64,000 nt of DNA, taken from positions 496,001 through 560,000 of the forward strand of contig JAQSEB010000164.1 in the NCBI GenBank assembly GCA_030063045.1. Reading direction: 5' to 3'. Both the position numbers and the translations under genes were made by a program. Below the pieces are notes generated by a model. That model saw nothing but the letters and a program-made list of their open reading frames with translations. It made no database searches and had not been told where the DNA came from. The DNA is from Pratylenchus scribneri. Lineage: Eukaryota; Nematoda; Chromadorea; Rhabditida; Pratylenchidae. Within the stretch, counting starts at the first letter, position 1. Each line of letters opens with the position of its first letter. Below are positions 46,668-57,547 of the stretch, piece after piece.

Positions 46668-47010
46668 AATTGGGGACGCGATATTTGGGGACGGAACGGT
46701 CTAACGTCAAAGGTCTTAAGCTGCAGTGCCCATCTATATGACATTTTATTCAGCATAAATTTGCTAAAAATTGATATCAAAATCATCGACCTAAGTTAAA
46801 TATTCATCGAGTTATGGCCAAAAACAAATGATTTAATTAAAAATATGTTTCCGGCCGTTTTTCGGCTAATTCGGTGAATATTCAACATTGACCAATGCTT
46901 TTGATATCATTTTGTAGCTAATTTTATGCTTGATGAAATGGCATATAAATTAACCAAGAGCTTTACGAGCTTTGACGTTAGACCGTACCGCCCCCAATTG
47001 TCGTACAGCC
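46668..47010. mobile_element. MITE, 'gagttatggcc' family, copy 4
   Basis: ACAATTGGGGACGCG...ACGGTCTAACGTCAAAG...ATCGAGTTATGGCCAAAAAC is mirrored by CTTTGACGTTAGACCGT...CCCCCAATTGTCGT. Older and more diverged than the copies near 12 and 13 kb. Confidence 0.7.
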
Positions 47011-47529
47011 TACATAACATTTTTAGATGCGACAAGAAAGATGAGCAAAATTAAAAATTGATTTTCTGCTTAATTACAGAGAATTTCTTGAAAAATTCAA
47101 TTTCTAATCCGAGAGGGAATAAAAAAATGTTATTTCCATTTTAGGGATTAGGTAGTTTCCAATATGGAGTTTAGAGTTCCGGGACCGGAAAAGAATGGTA
47201 AAAAAAATTAAATATATCATCTTCCTGCAATTTTCCCAAAATTAATAATCTAGGTTGCACGACAATATTCGAAACTTTATGAAAATTTACATGCAATCCC
47301 TAGATCCGGTCTAGTTTTCCTAGTAATTAGACTCTATTCAATCCTAATTCATTAGAAATTACAAACACAGAATACGTCTAAAAATCACTTTTTCTTAAAA
47401 ATATTTTCCAATAGGACACCAATATTTATAATTGCCAAAAAAGATACAAATAAATCGCAACATAATTTTGTCATATTTAATGTATTTTGGCATTATTGTT
47501 TTATATAATTACTTAAATTTACATAAATC

Positions 47530-48060
47530 AATTGTCACATATTCTCATTTTTAACGAGAATATGCTCTGAAAATTATTTCCAACAGGATTTTAATTTCGG
47601 AAATCATTTTTGGTACGTTTCATAGAATTTTTTGGGGTATATGTGATATTCTCAGAATTATTTCTAAAAATATGTTCCAAGATATCCGATTTGGTACTTG
47701 TTAGGGTTTGAATTGAATCCGCTTTTCGGGTTAAGTTGGGAAAAGTGAATGGTCCCTCCCCTCCTTTGAGTCATCAAGATTAGGGTTAGAGTCATCAGTG
47801 AGATGAATATCCTGTCGCTGTAAGACATTAACCCTAAGCCTAATGACCAAAAAGGGGGGACCATTCACTTTTCTCCACTTAATCCAAAAAGCGGATTCAA
47901 ACTTTACAAGTATCAAATCGGATATTTTGGTACATATTTTTAGAAATAATTCTGAGAATATCACATATTCCCGAAAAAAATTCTAAGAAACGTACCAAAA
48001 ATAATTTCCGAAATTAAAATCCTGTTGGAAATAATTTTCGGAGCATATTCTCGGAAAATT
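47530..48060. repeat. Imperfect palindrome, arms about 230 bp
   Basis: GAGAATATGCTCTGAAAATT...AACAGGATTTTAATTTCGGA...TGGTACGTTTC is mirrored by AAACGTACCA...TCCGAAATTAAAATCCTGTT...GAGCATATTCTC. Inner AGTGAATGGTCCCTCCCCTC pairs with GGGGGGACCATTCACTTTTC. Confidence 0.75.
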
Positions 48061-48082
48061 TCCCACAATTTATTAAAAAATT

Positions 48083-48445
48083 TTTCTGGGAATAAAAAAT
48101 ATTCTGAGAAATATTTTTGAGAAATAAACTCAGCATTTTTCTGATTTTTAAGTTCAAAAATTTTTCTGGGAATAAAAAATATTCCGAAAAATATTTTTGA
48201 GAAATAAACTCAGCATTTTTCTGATTTTTAAGTTCAAAAATTTTTTTGGGAATAAAAAATATTCTTAGAAATATTTTTGAGAAATAAACTCAGCATTTTT
48301 CTGATTTTTAAGTTCAAAAATTTTTTTGGGAATAAAAAATATTCCGAAAAATATTTTTGAGAAATAAACTCAGCATTTTCCTGATTTTTAAGTTCAAAAA
48401 TTTTTATGGGAATAAAAAATATTCTTAGAAATATTTTTGAGAGCA
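48083..48445. repeat. ~80-bp tandem repeat, about 4.5 copies
   Basis: Unit contains GGGAATAAAAAATATTC, GAAATATTTTTGAGAAATAA and ACTCAGCATTTTTCTGATTT followed by TTAAGTTCAAAAA; copies differ by few bases. Continues the TTCTGAGAAT theme of 40640-42300. Confidence 0.85.
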
Positions 48446-48837
48446 AAATGACAGAAATTTGCTGAGAATTTGTACAAAAAATATTTACGAAAATTGTAAA
48501 TATTTTGGCTTTTTTTCTCAAAATTCTTTATTTTCCCAGATTTATTTTTGACAAATATTTTTATGTTTAAACCGAGGATAAGCACAAAAATAAAAGTCAA
48601 AAATTTTTTTGAGAATTTTATCTATTCTGGGAAAAATTCCCAGAATCCATATAATTTCGAACATATTCTTGAATTTATTCTTATTGAGATGCCGATTTGT
48701 TTTAGAGGATAAAAAAAATTCTCGGAAATATTCTGAGAAAAAAGACGTGTTTTTAGAGTCCGGGAATGCGAATGCCGAAATCGCCCCTAAAAATAAATGA
48801 TATATAACAAATTTATATAAAAATTTCGATGAAATAC

Positions 48838-49611
48838 CCATTTAGAATTTGCACTTCATAATAAAAGTCAATTGTTGGTTTAACAAAAATTGTGCACAAA
48901 TTCTTTGTGAAATATTTAGCAAATGAATAGGGGGAAAATCTTTCACTGGTGGTGGATTTAATGAATTTTGGAATTGGCAAGATGGTACGAACAATATTCC
49001 CTTCATTAAAATTATAATTAAAATAAATTGTTATATTATTAGTATGCCCAGATTTATATGCACATAAAAGTTGAAATATTTTTATATAAATTCTAATGAA
49101 TTTTATAAAAAAAAATGTAAATTAGATTTAAATTTTTCACAATTTTTTGCACAAAAATCAAAATCCAGAAAAAAATCACTCTAAAATACACCAATATATA
49201 GTAAAGAATATTATTTATATAATATAAAGAAAACCATATCATGGATAGAAAGTGTTTTAATTATTAGAATACATAAATATTATTTTAATTAATTACCAGT
49301 ACCAGCTAGTCCGCTTTGCCGGGCAACGATTCCATCATTTAAAATTGTCAAATTTGGTGGCAAATTTTCAACATCCCATTTATTTTCATTCAATGCCTAA
49401 AATGTACAAAAAAAATTAAATTATTATTAATTTCATGCATATTTTTAACCATTTTTATGCTTTTTATCATTTTTTGTACATTTTTCGCCAAAAGTGCATT
49501 TGGCAATTTAACCAAAAGGCAAAAAGCATTTTCTAACGGCAATGAAGTGAATAATTCATTCATCAATTCGGCTGGCAATGGTCGACCTTGAATACTGTTT
49601 TGTTGACCCAT
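48838..49611 (-). CDS. F-box-like + start of SPRY domain (N-terminal half)
   Basis: Exons (- strand): 49450-49611, 49297-49396, 48838-49000; phases match. Starts MGQQNSIQGRPLPAELMNEL; the helical LPLENAFCLLVKLPNALLAK stretch aligns with the + strand paralog at 51285-51440 and resembles a degenerate F-box. It continues NIVRTILPIPKFIKS and ends FYYEVQILNG at a donor GTATTT, exactly where the SPRY domain should go on. No SPRY continuation exists next to it; the matching C-terminal half is at 40209-40619, same strand, 8.2 kb away. A linker of about ten residues is still unaccounted for between the halves. Confidence 0.75.
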
Positions 49612-50967
49612 TTTTTGGATATTTTTTTGTAAAATTTAATTTCTCTGAAAATTATAGTTTAATTTTAATTTTCATCATTAATTGGCATTTTTATATTCAA
49701 TGGAGAAAATTCGACTAAATTATGAAAATAATTTGAAAAAAAAATTAATGGACTTGATTGAAAATTGCTAAAAATATTTGACTAAAAATATGCAAAAATA
49801 AACTAAAATTGGTCAGTTTAATTTCTTGATCATAATTTTCTGAACTATCACATTTTGATCAATCATTTTGAATCAGAAAACTCTACAGTATTAATCAAAT
49901 AATATAAAAAGTTTAAATAGGCTTAAAATAAAAGATTGTAAAGATATTGATATTGAGTATTGACCCACTGCCAAAAATAGAAGCCGCCGAGTACCAAAAT
50001 TCATTTTTCAATCTATCCTCAAAATTATAGAGAAAATTGGGGAACCAAAATAGATTCAATTCTCAACTAAGATTATATATAGGCTATTATATAGAAGAGT
50101 TGAATTCGAATTCTTTCAAAAAATCCCAGAATGATTTCTAGTTTCTACCGAAGAATGAAAAATTTTAATAAATTGTTTTGCCTAATGGGAATTTCCCATT
50201 ACCAATCAAAAAATCATTCATAAAATATTGCCTTTTGTATTAAGGAATTTCGAATCTATTCCAAAATTGGTTCTGGGAAATATGAAAGAGGCATTGGAAT
50301 TGGAGTAGAAACTTTTAGTGGAAAATTGGCATTGAAGATTGAATATTAAATTGGAAAATAAACAAAGAATTAGTCTCCTCCATCAAAATTTCACATTCAT
50401 TTTTTACTTTGATAAGAAGGAAATTATTTGCCCGAAGCAATTTTTCAATAATCTCAACAATAAATTTACCAATTTTATTTTAATGTTTAATCTGCATTTG
50501 CATTTGATGTCTCCATTTTTAATCAAAAATTAATCTTCATTGAATAAAATGATGCCATTATGCTCAATCCCTTTCGAATACACATTCACTTTCCCATATC
50601 AAAATTACTCTAATATCCATTTAGCCGCATTTTAATAGAATGCCGACACCCGATACCGCTATAAAAAGTGACAAATTCTCTTTATTCTGTTTCTTAATTT
50701 ATTTTATTTTTAATCAATTTATAATTGTTTAGGAATCTAAAAAATCCAATTTTTCTTAATCGGTTATCGATACAGTAAAAATATAATATTCAAACTCTGG
50801 GCACTTATCACAAGAAATAATCAAACTCCATAAATTTACTTTGGAGCAAAAATATCCCCCATTTTCCCATTCATTTCAAGCATTGGCATTTGATGTCCCC
50901 TTTTTATACCCAGAAAGTAATAAATTAATTTAGCAAATTCTGAAAATAAAATAAAATATTTATTAAA
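49612..50967. other. Divergent promoter region between SPRY paralogs
   Basis: The two SPRY genes are transcribed away from each other across this stretch. One coding-like stretch, about 50248-50349, reads EFRIYSKIGSGKYERGIGIG then VETFSGKLALKIEY and TAA after an acceptor-like TATTAAG; no partner exon was found. Confidence 0.4.
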
Positions 50968-52324
50968 ATGGATCAACAAAATGTGCCACAAAAATTCGTA
51001 AAAGTTTGGAATGAAATTTGCAAAAAGGAGGAAGAAATTAAAACAAAAAAACGTAAAATGATAGATGAGAAGATTGATAATAAAATAATGAAGAATGATA
51101 TGGCGGCAAAGAAGGAAGGAATAATTAAGCAAATTCTGAAAGAAATGACAAAAAAAGACGAGGAAAATGCCAAATTGAAAAAAGAAAATCACATAATGAA
51201 ATTAAAATTGGCAAAAATTGAGGCTGATTTGAAAGCGGTTAATCTTATTAAAATATTTTAAAAGATATATTTCATTTTTTACAGAATAATATATCAGTTC
51301 ATCGTCGAGTATTACCAATTGAATTGATGAATGAATTATTCGGCTCATTGCCATTGGAAATTGCTTTTAGTCTTCTGGCCAAAATGCCAAATGGTCTTTT
51401 GGCAAGAAATGTTCAAAAAATGATTAAAAGCATTAAAATGGTGAAATATTTGATAAAAATTAATAAAATAGCTAAATTTTTCAGGCATTGAAGAATAATA
51501 AATGTAATAAGGAAGATTGCGGTTCGAGATTGGAAATTTCCGAGGATGGACTCGATGTCAAACATTCAGGCATAAGTGGTAAAAAATAAATTGAATAAAT
51601 AATTAATATTAAAAATATTTTCAGTTTTGATTCGTAATATGGTACGAACAATTTTGCCGATTCCAACATTCAATTTGGATGTGAATAAACCGACAATTTA
51701 CTTCTATTTCGAAGTGCAAATTCACACTAACCATAACAGATCTTGGTATTTTATTTAAAAATTTTATATAAATAAATTTTTATTCAGGCAACGTCTCATT
51801 CGAATTGGATTATATACGCAACAATTCCCATTGGAAGGGAATTTGCTTGATAATAAAATGGAAAATTTAATTGAAATTCCTCGCAAAGTAGCAATAATTA
51901 TTGATGGAGCTTATATTATATTCGATGATGACAATGGATTGTTCAAGAATGGAGATTTTATTGGAATTGGAATAATTAATTCACCGCCAAATTCATCAAT
52001 GCAATGTTTTGTCACATTGAATGGCGAATTACTCGGTAAAATAATTGGGAAAATATGCGAGAAATTTATTAAAGAAAAATGCATACAAATTGCAATTAAA
52101 AAAATTCAAATTCAGGAAAGGCTGAATTACCATCAAAATTTTCCACTCTCCAACTTTTTCCTGCCGTCAATTTGGTGTGTGGTCAAAGTTCAATCCGCGC
52201 GAATTTTGGCAAAGAACAATGGCGTTTTAAAGAATTCAAGTTTGCATTGGAAATGGAATGTAATAAATTTATAGAAGAGGATGAGGAAGAGGATGAATAT
52301 CGAGATAGCGAAGATGAATGGTAA
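50968..52324 (+). CDS. Coiled-coil / F-box-like / SPRY protein, complete (365 aa)
   Basis: Exons 50968-51237, 51285-51440, 51485-51578, 51625-51745, 51788-52035, 52116-52324; all phases match. Residues 1-90 are a Lys/Glu-rich coiled coil (KKEEEIKTKKRKMIDEKI) without signal peptide. Residues 91-142 are the F-box-like helix region (LPIELMNELFGSLPLEIAF). The SPRY domain follows: YFYFEVQIHTNHNRSW, IRIGLYTQQFPLEGNLLD, FKNGDFIGIGIINSPPNSSM, TLNGELLG, LFPAVNLVCGQSSIRANFG. The tail is acidic (EEDEEEDEYRDSEDEW). SPRY domains bind protein partners; with an F-box-like segment a substrate-adaptor role is possible (inference). Nematode secreted SPRY effectors carry signal peptides, which this one lacks. 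The stop codon overlaps a donor-like GTAAG. Confidence 0.9.
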
Positions 52325-54289
52325 GAAATTGCGAACAAAAAATGAATGCATGGTGATTGGTGATGAAAATGATATAGACAATTAAACAAAATACAAAATT
52401 AATAGAAAATCTCTCCCCAATTAAAATCTATGTTTCGGAAACTTTCATAATATACCACAATTTATAATATTTATTTTTTCTTCATTTTAAATTTATTATT
52501 CTATAATCTACAAACAAATTCAAGCTTAATAAATATCAATGGAATAAACAGATATATCAAAAGATCTTTTAATTCCCACGATTTTAATAATGATTTATCT
52601 ATTCTGCTCTGATCCTTTTAAAATTGTGTACCCATATTAAATTTTTACAATATTTTTTCTTTATATATATTTTCTAATTAAATTTCTAAATTAATTTTTA
52701 AATGAAATATTATATTGAAGATCTGGAATTAAAAATTTATGGGTTTAAAAAAATATTCTGAAATATACATATGTTTTTATGGTTCCAAAATAATAAATAT
52801 AAATAAAAAATAAAAAATGCATATGACCCCGGAAAATTCCTTTGTTTCCTTTCTTTTAAAATTACATTTATTTTCGCCAAAAAGGAAAAAAATTTCCTAA
52901 TAAGGATTGGCATTTGCTAGCACGCAAATCCTAAAAATATTCCGTAGACCGACCAGCGACCACCCAACAGGGTGAGTCTGGTTATTCGCTCAGATATGCT
53001 GTTTGTCGTCTTCCCATTTGGCCAAAAGAAAAAAAAGGGCCAAGCAGCCAGCCCATTAAAATTGGCAGTCAAACAAGGCAGCCATGAAAGGAAAAATTTT
53101 TCTCGCAATGCCAATATACTCTCTTCAAAATGACAAGCCAATAATGGCCAGAAAGCATACAATTCCTTCTGGCTATTTTCTTCCGAATTTAGCATGCTGC
53201 TACTTGAGGGAAGCAGAAAAAGATAGAAGCAAAACTAAAATGCGTGTAGCATAGACTAGCCCAAATCCACTCTCGATTCTCATGTCTCAACTATACTCCT
53301 CTAACCTCTATCCATTCGATGTAGATAAAAAGCTGCTGTGCCAAGTATTTTTATGGAAAAAAGCAATGAAAGGCTACTCTCTTTATTATACATTTCTATT
53401 CCCTCAAAAAAGACCGAAATATGTAGATGTTGCCAATGAACATGGTCATATTCGACTGAATCCTACGAATAAAAATAGTGTTGAATTGGAAAATGAGGAA
53501 AGCGACAGATCCATTTCCGCTTTTGATGAGATGGATTTGGGCGTTGAAAGAGAAAGGAACAAGGTGGTCGATTTGTTTTTTTTGGAATTTAACTAGGGTT
53601 CCGATAAAATAAACATTTCAAATTCAGACAAATCAACATCAAAAATTCAGATTTTGTGGTCAAAATTCAGACATTTTGAAAAATGCTTTAAAAGAGATGA
53701 AAAGCATTTTACTTTTACAAAAATTCATTTTAAATATGTATTTTTTTATCACATAAGTTTTTAAAGCCTTAAAAATTTTTTGACGCGGACGAAAATTTTA
53801 AGAAAAAATAGCGCGAGAGGGAAAAATTTTTGCCAGAAATGATTTCTCAAGGAAAAAATTTGATTTTTTGGGAAAAATATGATATTTTACGAAAAATCAG
53901 ATAAAATCAGACATTTTGTCAAAAATCAGCACATTTATGAACCCTGAATTTATAATAAATTCAGATTTTATTTTTATTACACGGTTACCCAAAATTTTTG
54001 CACTCAAATTTTTCAAAAAATAGAAAATTTTCCGTGTTAACTTAAAAAGTAAAGTTAATAATATTTAATTTATTTTAATGCGTAAATTTTACTGAAACAA
54101 CTCAGGAATAATGACTTAATTAGGCGAAGGGTTGTCCCGAAATTTTTTAAAAAATATTTTAATTAGTGTAACAAATAATCTTTGAAATTTAGAACGGAAA
54201 ACGACATTAATAACGGCCAAATCAAATGTGCGCCCATAAAAATAGAAAAAATTGTATGAATTTCTTCTAATTCCTTTTAAATCACAAAA
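52325..54289. other. Gene-poor stretch with one unassigned ORF (53282-53596, +)
   Basis: The 104-codon ORF starts MSQLYSSNLYPFDVDKKLLC and has a polar acidic second half (VANEHGHIRLNPTNKNSVEL, DRSISAFDEMDLGVERERNK) that looks protein-like, possibly preceded by an acceptor near 53400. No domain recognised. The rest is AT-rich without structure. Confidence 0.3.
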
Positions 54290-54541
54290 ATGTTTGCACA
54301 GTACAAATGCAATTGGCCAGGATGCAAATATCAATCGGAAAAGTCGTATAATGTGCGAGTGCATTGGCCTAAGCATACTGGTGAAAAGCCATATGTATGC
54401 CAGGAATGTGGCAAATCATATACCCAATCGAGTAGATTGAAATTACATGCACAAAATCATATTAGTGGCGATAAAAGAAAAGACCATTTGAAAGAATTAC
54501 AGCACAGATTGGATGGCCAGATGGATCATGGATCAAAATGA
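54290..54541 (+). CDS. Small C2H2 zinc-finger protein (83 aa)
   Basis: Two consecutive C2H2 fingers: YKCNWPGCKYQ...VHWPKH, a C-x4-C-x12-H-x3-H finger, then the canonical linker TGEKPY and CQECGKSYTQSSRLKLHAQNH. The C-terminus is charged (DKRKDHLKELQHRLDGQ). The TGEKP linker is typical of DNA-binding arrays; with two fingers it could bind a short site. It reads as one exon from ATG 54290, but TTTGCACAG at 54294-54302 could also be an acceptor, making this the last exon of a larger gene. Confidence 0.75.
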   Translation: MFAQYKCNWPGCKYQSEKSYNVRVHWPKHTGEKPYVCQECGKSYTQSSRLKLHAQNHISGDKRKDHLKELQHRLDGQMDHGSK

Positions 54542-55538
54542 TTTAATTTAAATTGACAGAAATGTGAGATAACAGGTTTTCGTCTATTATGATTTCCTTT
54601 TAATTTATGTTTTAATTTGAATTTATTACATGTATGAATTATTTATTTACTATTGTCGTTTAAATAATTTCTGATTAAATTAGTTAAAAAAAAATTTAAA
54701 AATTTTTATTTTTGCCCATGATTTAATTAAATTTTGACGGATATTTTTCAATTGACTTATGAAAAAAATGTAGAATTAAAAATTTATGGGTTTAAAAAAT
54801 TATTCAAAAATCTACATATATTAATTTTTTAAAATTCCAAAATACTTAATTATACGAAAAATACCGTATTTATTCTATTAAAAGGCCCCCGGGCTTATAA
54901 ATTTCAGAGACCCTTCGAGGTGGGAACCTTTCGGAATTTTTTGTAACAAAAATTGCTTATTTCGGTATAATTTCACCTAAAAATTGGTCATTTTGAGATA
55001 TACATTTTTCGATGAGGGGCTTCTAATAGAATAAATACGAAAAAAATTTTAAAAAAATAAAAAGGGAAAATCCCCTGCCCCAAAAAATCACATTTCCATA
55101 ATCAGTGATGTAGTAAGTAGACCAAATGTAAAATCGCTCGTCTTCGTCCTCGTCTTTGCCTTTTTCACCCATCGTCTTTCTTTCATCTCGTCATTTCGTC
55201 TGTATTTTTCCGAAGAGACGAGGACGAGACGAAGAAGACGTTTGTATAACAGTGTCCATTCTATAACCATCTAGCATCCTCGACAGCATTTAGGCTCTCT
55301 GCTACTGCCCGTGTCCATTCACACGCTGTCCTCCCTCATTTGGTCCATAAAATCTATAGTACCTAATATAGTCGGCCATTTTACCTCTCTTTCTCTCACC
55401 ATTCACTCTCCTCCTATTTTTCCAACGGCTTAATAATTAAAAAATTTTTGTTCTTATTAGTTAATAATTTTGGAATTTATACATTTTATAATTTCAGACG
55501 ACAAAAAAATTAATTACAAAGCCAGATTGTAAGGGAAA
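54542..55538. other. Intergenic, with MITE at 54882-55038
   Basis: The MITE ends ACCGTATTTATTCTATTAAA and TTCTAATAGAATAAATACG match the family at 25826-26022. 55130-55330 is less AT-rich (CGTCCTCGTCTTTGCC / GAGACGAGGACGAGACG mirrored), a small inverted repeat. ATAATTTCAG at 55489-55498 may be the trans-splice or intron acceptor of the next gene. Confidence 0.5.
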
Positions 55539-57021
55539 ATGGACGATAACAACGAGCAACTTGCCGAAAAAGAGCAATTTGCAAAATTGATTGAAAAAAG
55601 TGTCGAAATGATGGAGGAAAGTGTAAATTCGATGGAAAAAGTTGCCGAAACAAAGGAGTTAAATGCAACTTTAATGAAAGGTTTTGCCACAACTAAACAA
55701 AATGCAAAATTAGTGGAGGAAAATTGCGAATTGATGGAACAAAATGGGAAAATAATTGAGGGAAATTGTGAATTAATGGAGAGAAATGGAAAATTAATTG
55801 CGGAAAATGCCAAATTGATGAAGCAAAAACCAGAATCGGAGATAAATGTTGCTGAATGGGACAAAAAGGGCAAATTGTTTAGTCGGTATACAAAATTAAT
55901 GGAGGAAAATGCCGAATTGACGAAGCAAAATGCAAAATTAATGAGGGAAAATCTTGCGCTATCCGATCGAAATGATCAAATTTGGCAGAAGGAGAATGAA
56001 GGCCGCTGTGAACATCACAAATTGGGAAATGGTTCAGGCAAACATCCGGTGGAACGAAAGCGAAGTCATCGCTCTCGTTCGGTTAGCAAAGAATGCGAGG
56101 TTTTTAAAACTTACCGATATGAAATTTTACTTTACCTACTCTAAAGGGAAATAGTGGTGCCGAGCAGGGTTGCCAGAATGTCCCCCCACGGGGGGCATTT
56201 GCCCCCTTTTTGAGATTTTGCCCCCTTTTGTGCCCCCCGAGCCGAGTTGCCCCCCAAATGCCCCCTTTTTAAAATTTTGTCATTTTTTCCCTATTTTATT
56301 ATTTTTTGGTCTAATTTTTCGCTGCGCGGCAAATTTTTGGTCTAATTTTTCGCTGCGCGGCAAATTTTTGGTCTAGTTTTTCGCTGCGCGGCCATTATTG
56401 GAAAAATTTTTGCATTTTTGGCACTTTTTAAAAATGCCCCCCAAAATGCCCCCTTTTTTACTGAAAATGCCCCCCAAATGCCCCCTTTTTTTTCCAAAAT
56501 GCCCCCCAAAGTAAAAATCCATCTGGCAACCCTGGTGCCGAGGATTCGATGCCAAAGAAGGCGAAAAGGGGACTGGCCATGGATACAGAATCTACTTCAA
56601 CGAGCACTGGTATTGGAAGTGGTTTTATTAGAAAAATTTGCATTATTATTATTAGATTATAATTAATTAGTAAGTAAGGTTTGGTTTAAACTATTTTTTG
56701 TATGAAAAGATTTAAAAATGCAAATAAATAAATGCTTAAAATATTTTTTAACATATTTTTTGACCTATTTAATCAATTTTGGCAATGCAATCAAAAATCT
56801 ATTTTGATGTTTTCGATATTTTTTTCAAATTTCAAAATAACATTAATCAATTGACCCAATAAAATTAATTTTTAAAAATTATTCCAGAAAAACCATCGCC
56901 AACGGAAAATTCGCAATCGAAAAAACGGCCAATTGCTGATGATAATGAAGAGGAGGAAAATTTGCGTCAACGTTTACTGGAAAAAGTGAAGAAAAAACTT
57001 CAACAATTACAAAAGGAGTAG
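55539..57021 (+). CDS. Coiled-coil protein, second exon split by a hAT MITE
   Basis: Exons 55539-56099, 56147-56609, 56888-57021. With the 378-bp insertion left out all phases match and the product is 259 aa. Exon 1 is one long heptad-like repeat region built on variations of (A/E)KLMEENAEL, e.g. NCELMEQNGKIIEGNCELME and NAKLMRENLALSDR, ending in a basic RS stretch (PVERKRSHRSRSVSKECE). Exon 2 has GAEDSMPKKAKRGLAMDTES, a likely nuclear signal; exon 3 SQSKKRPIADDNEEEENLRQ and a short coil. No signal peptide. The element at 56165-56534 brings an in-frame TAA, so as written the protein is truncated after exon 1 plus a proline/cysteine-rich tail. Function unknown. Confidence 0.83.
56165..56534. 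mobile_element. hAT-type MITE (370 bp) inside a coding exon
   Basis: Inverted ends CAGGGTTGCCAGA / TCTGGCAACCCTG, exact 8-bp target duplication GTGCCGAG (56157-56164, 56535-56542). The interior is rich in TGCCCCC and TTTTTCGCTGCGCGGC repeats; the latter motif (TTTTCGCTGCGCGGC) also occurs in the hAT MITE at 27605. Confidence 0.93.
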
Positions 57022-57029
57022 TCCAATAT

Positions 57030-57115
57030 GATTTTTGATTAATGATAATGAAGAGGAGGAAGATTTGAACCAACATCTGCTGCAAAAAGTGAAAAAAATC
57101 AATAATTACAAAAGC
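57030..57115 (+). repeat. Partial tandem duplicate of the last exon
   Basis: GATAATGAAGAGGAGGAAGA...CTGCTGCAAAAAGTG...AATTACAAAAG parallels 56938-57018 of the coiled-coil gene just upstream. It is followed by its own short inverted copy (AATTACAAAAGCAG / CTGCTTTTGTAATT). Confidence 0.7.
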
Positions 57116-57547
57116 AGTAATCTGCTGCTTTTGTAATTATCTTATTAATTATCTTATTAATTTTTAAATTAATAATTTGAATTTTTCGGATAAATTGAAA
57201 AAAATTCATAAATTTTTATACATTATTTGACGATTCAAAATGTTTTCAAAATTTTATAAATTTGTTTAGAAGTATTGATTACTGATGCCAAATTTTTCCC
57301 ACCACTCGTTTTATTTTCAAGAAGTAACTATTTTTCATTTCCAAATGTATAAGCATCATTTTCTCCCTTTAAAATTCCTAAAACTAATATTCAATTGAAA
57401 ATTTATTTTTATTTTAGCACAAATTTTAAGCTAAGCAGCCAACAAAATTTTATTAAATTCTAATACTTTAAATAAATTAAATAGAAATATTTAAAATGAT
57501 GTATTAAAGTGAAATTTGAATTAAATTGTTTCAATCCATATGTTTTC

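Noticed and set aside
47664..47964. Two overlapping - strand ORFs
   Set aside because: Within the palindrome 47530-48060; similar frames arise from both arms.
48234..48841. Several overlapping - strand ORFs of 68-99 codons
   Set aside because: Generated by the 80-bp tandem repeat; the peptide repeats with the DNA unit and has no independent signal.
50836..51192. 118-codon - strand ORF of hydrophobic type
   Set aside because: Shadow of the Lys/Glu-rich coiled-coil exon of the SPRY gene; antisense of AAA/GAA codons reads as Phe/Phe-rich.
55514..55873. 119-codon - strand ORF
   Set aside because: Antisense of the repetitive coiled-coil exon.
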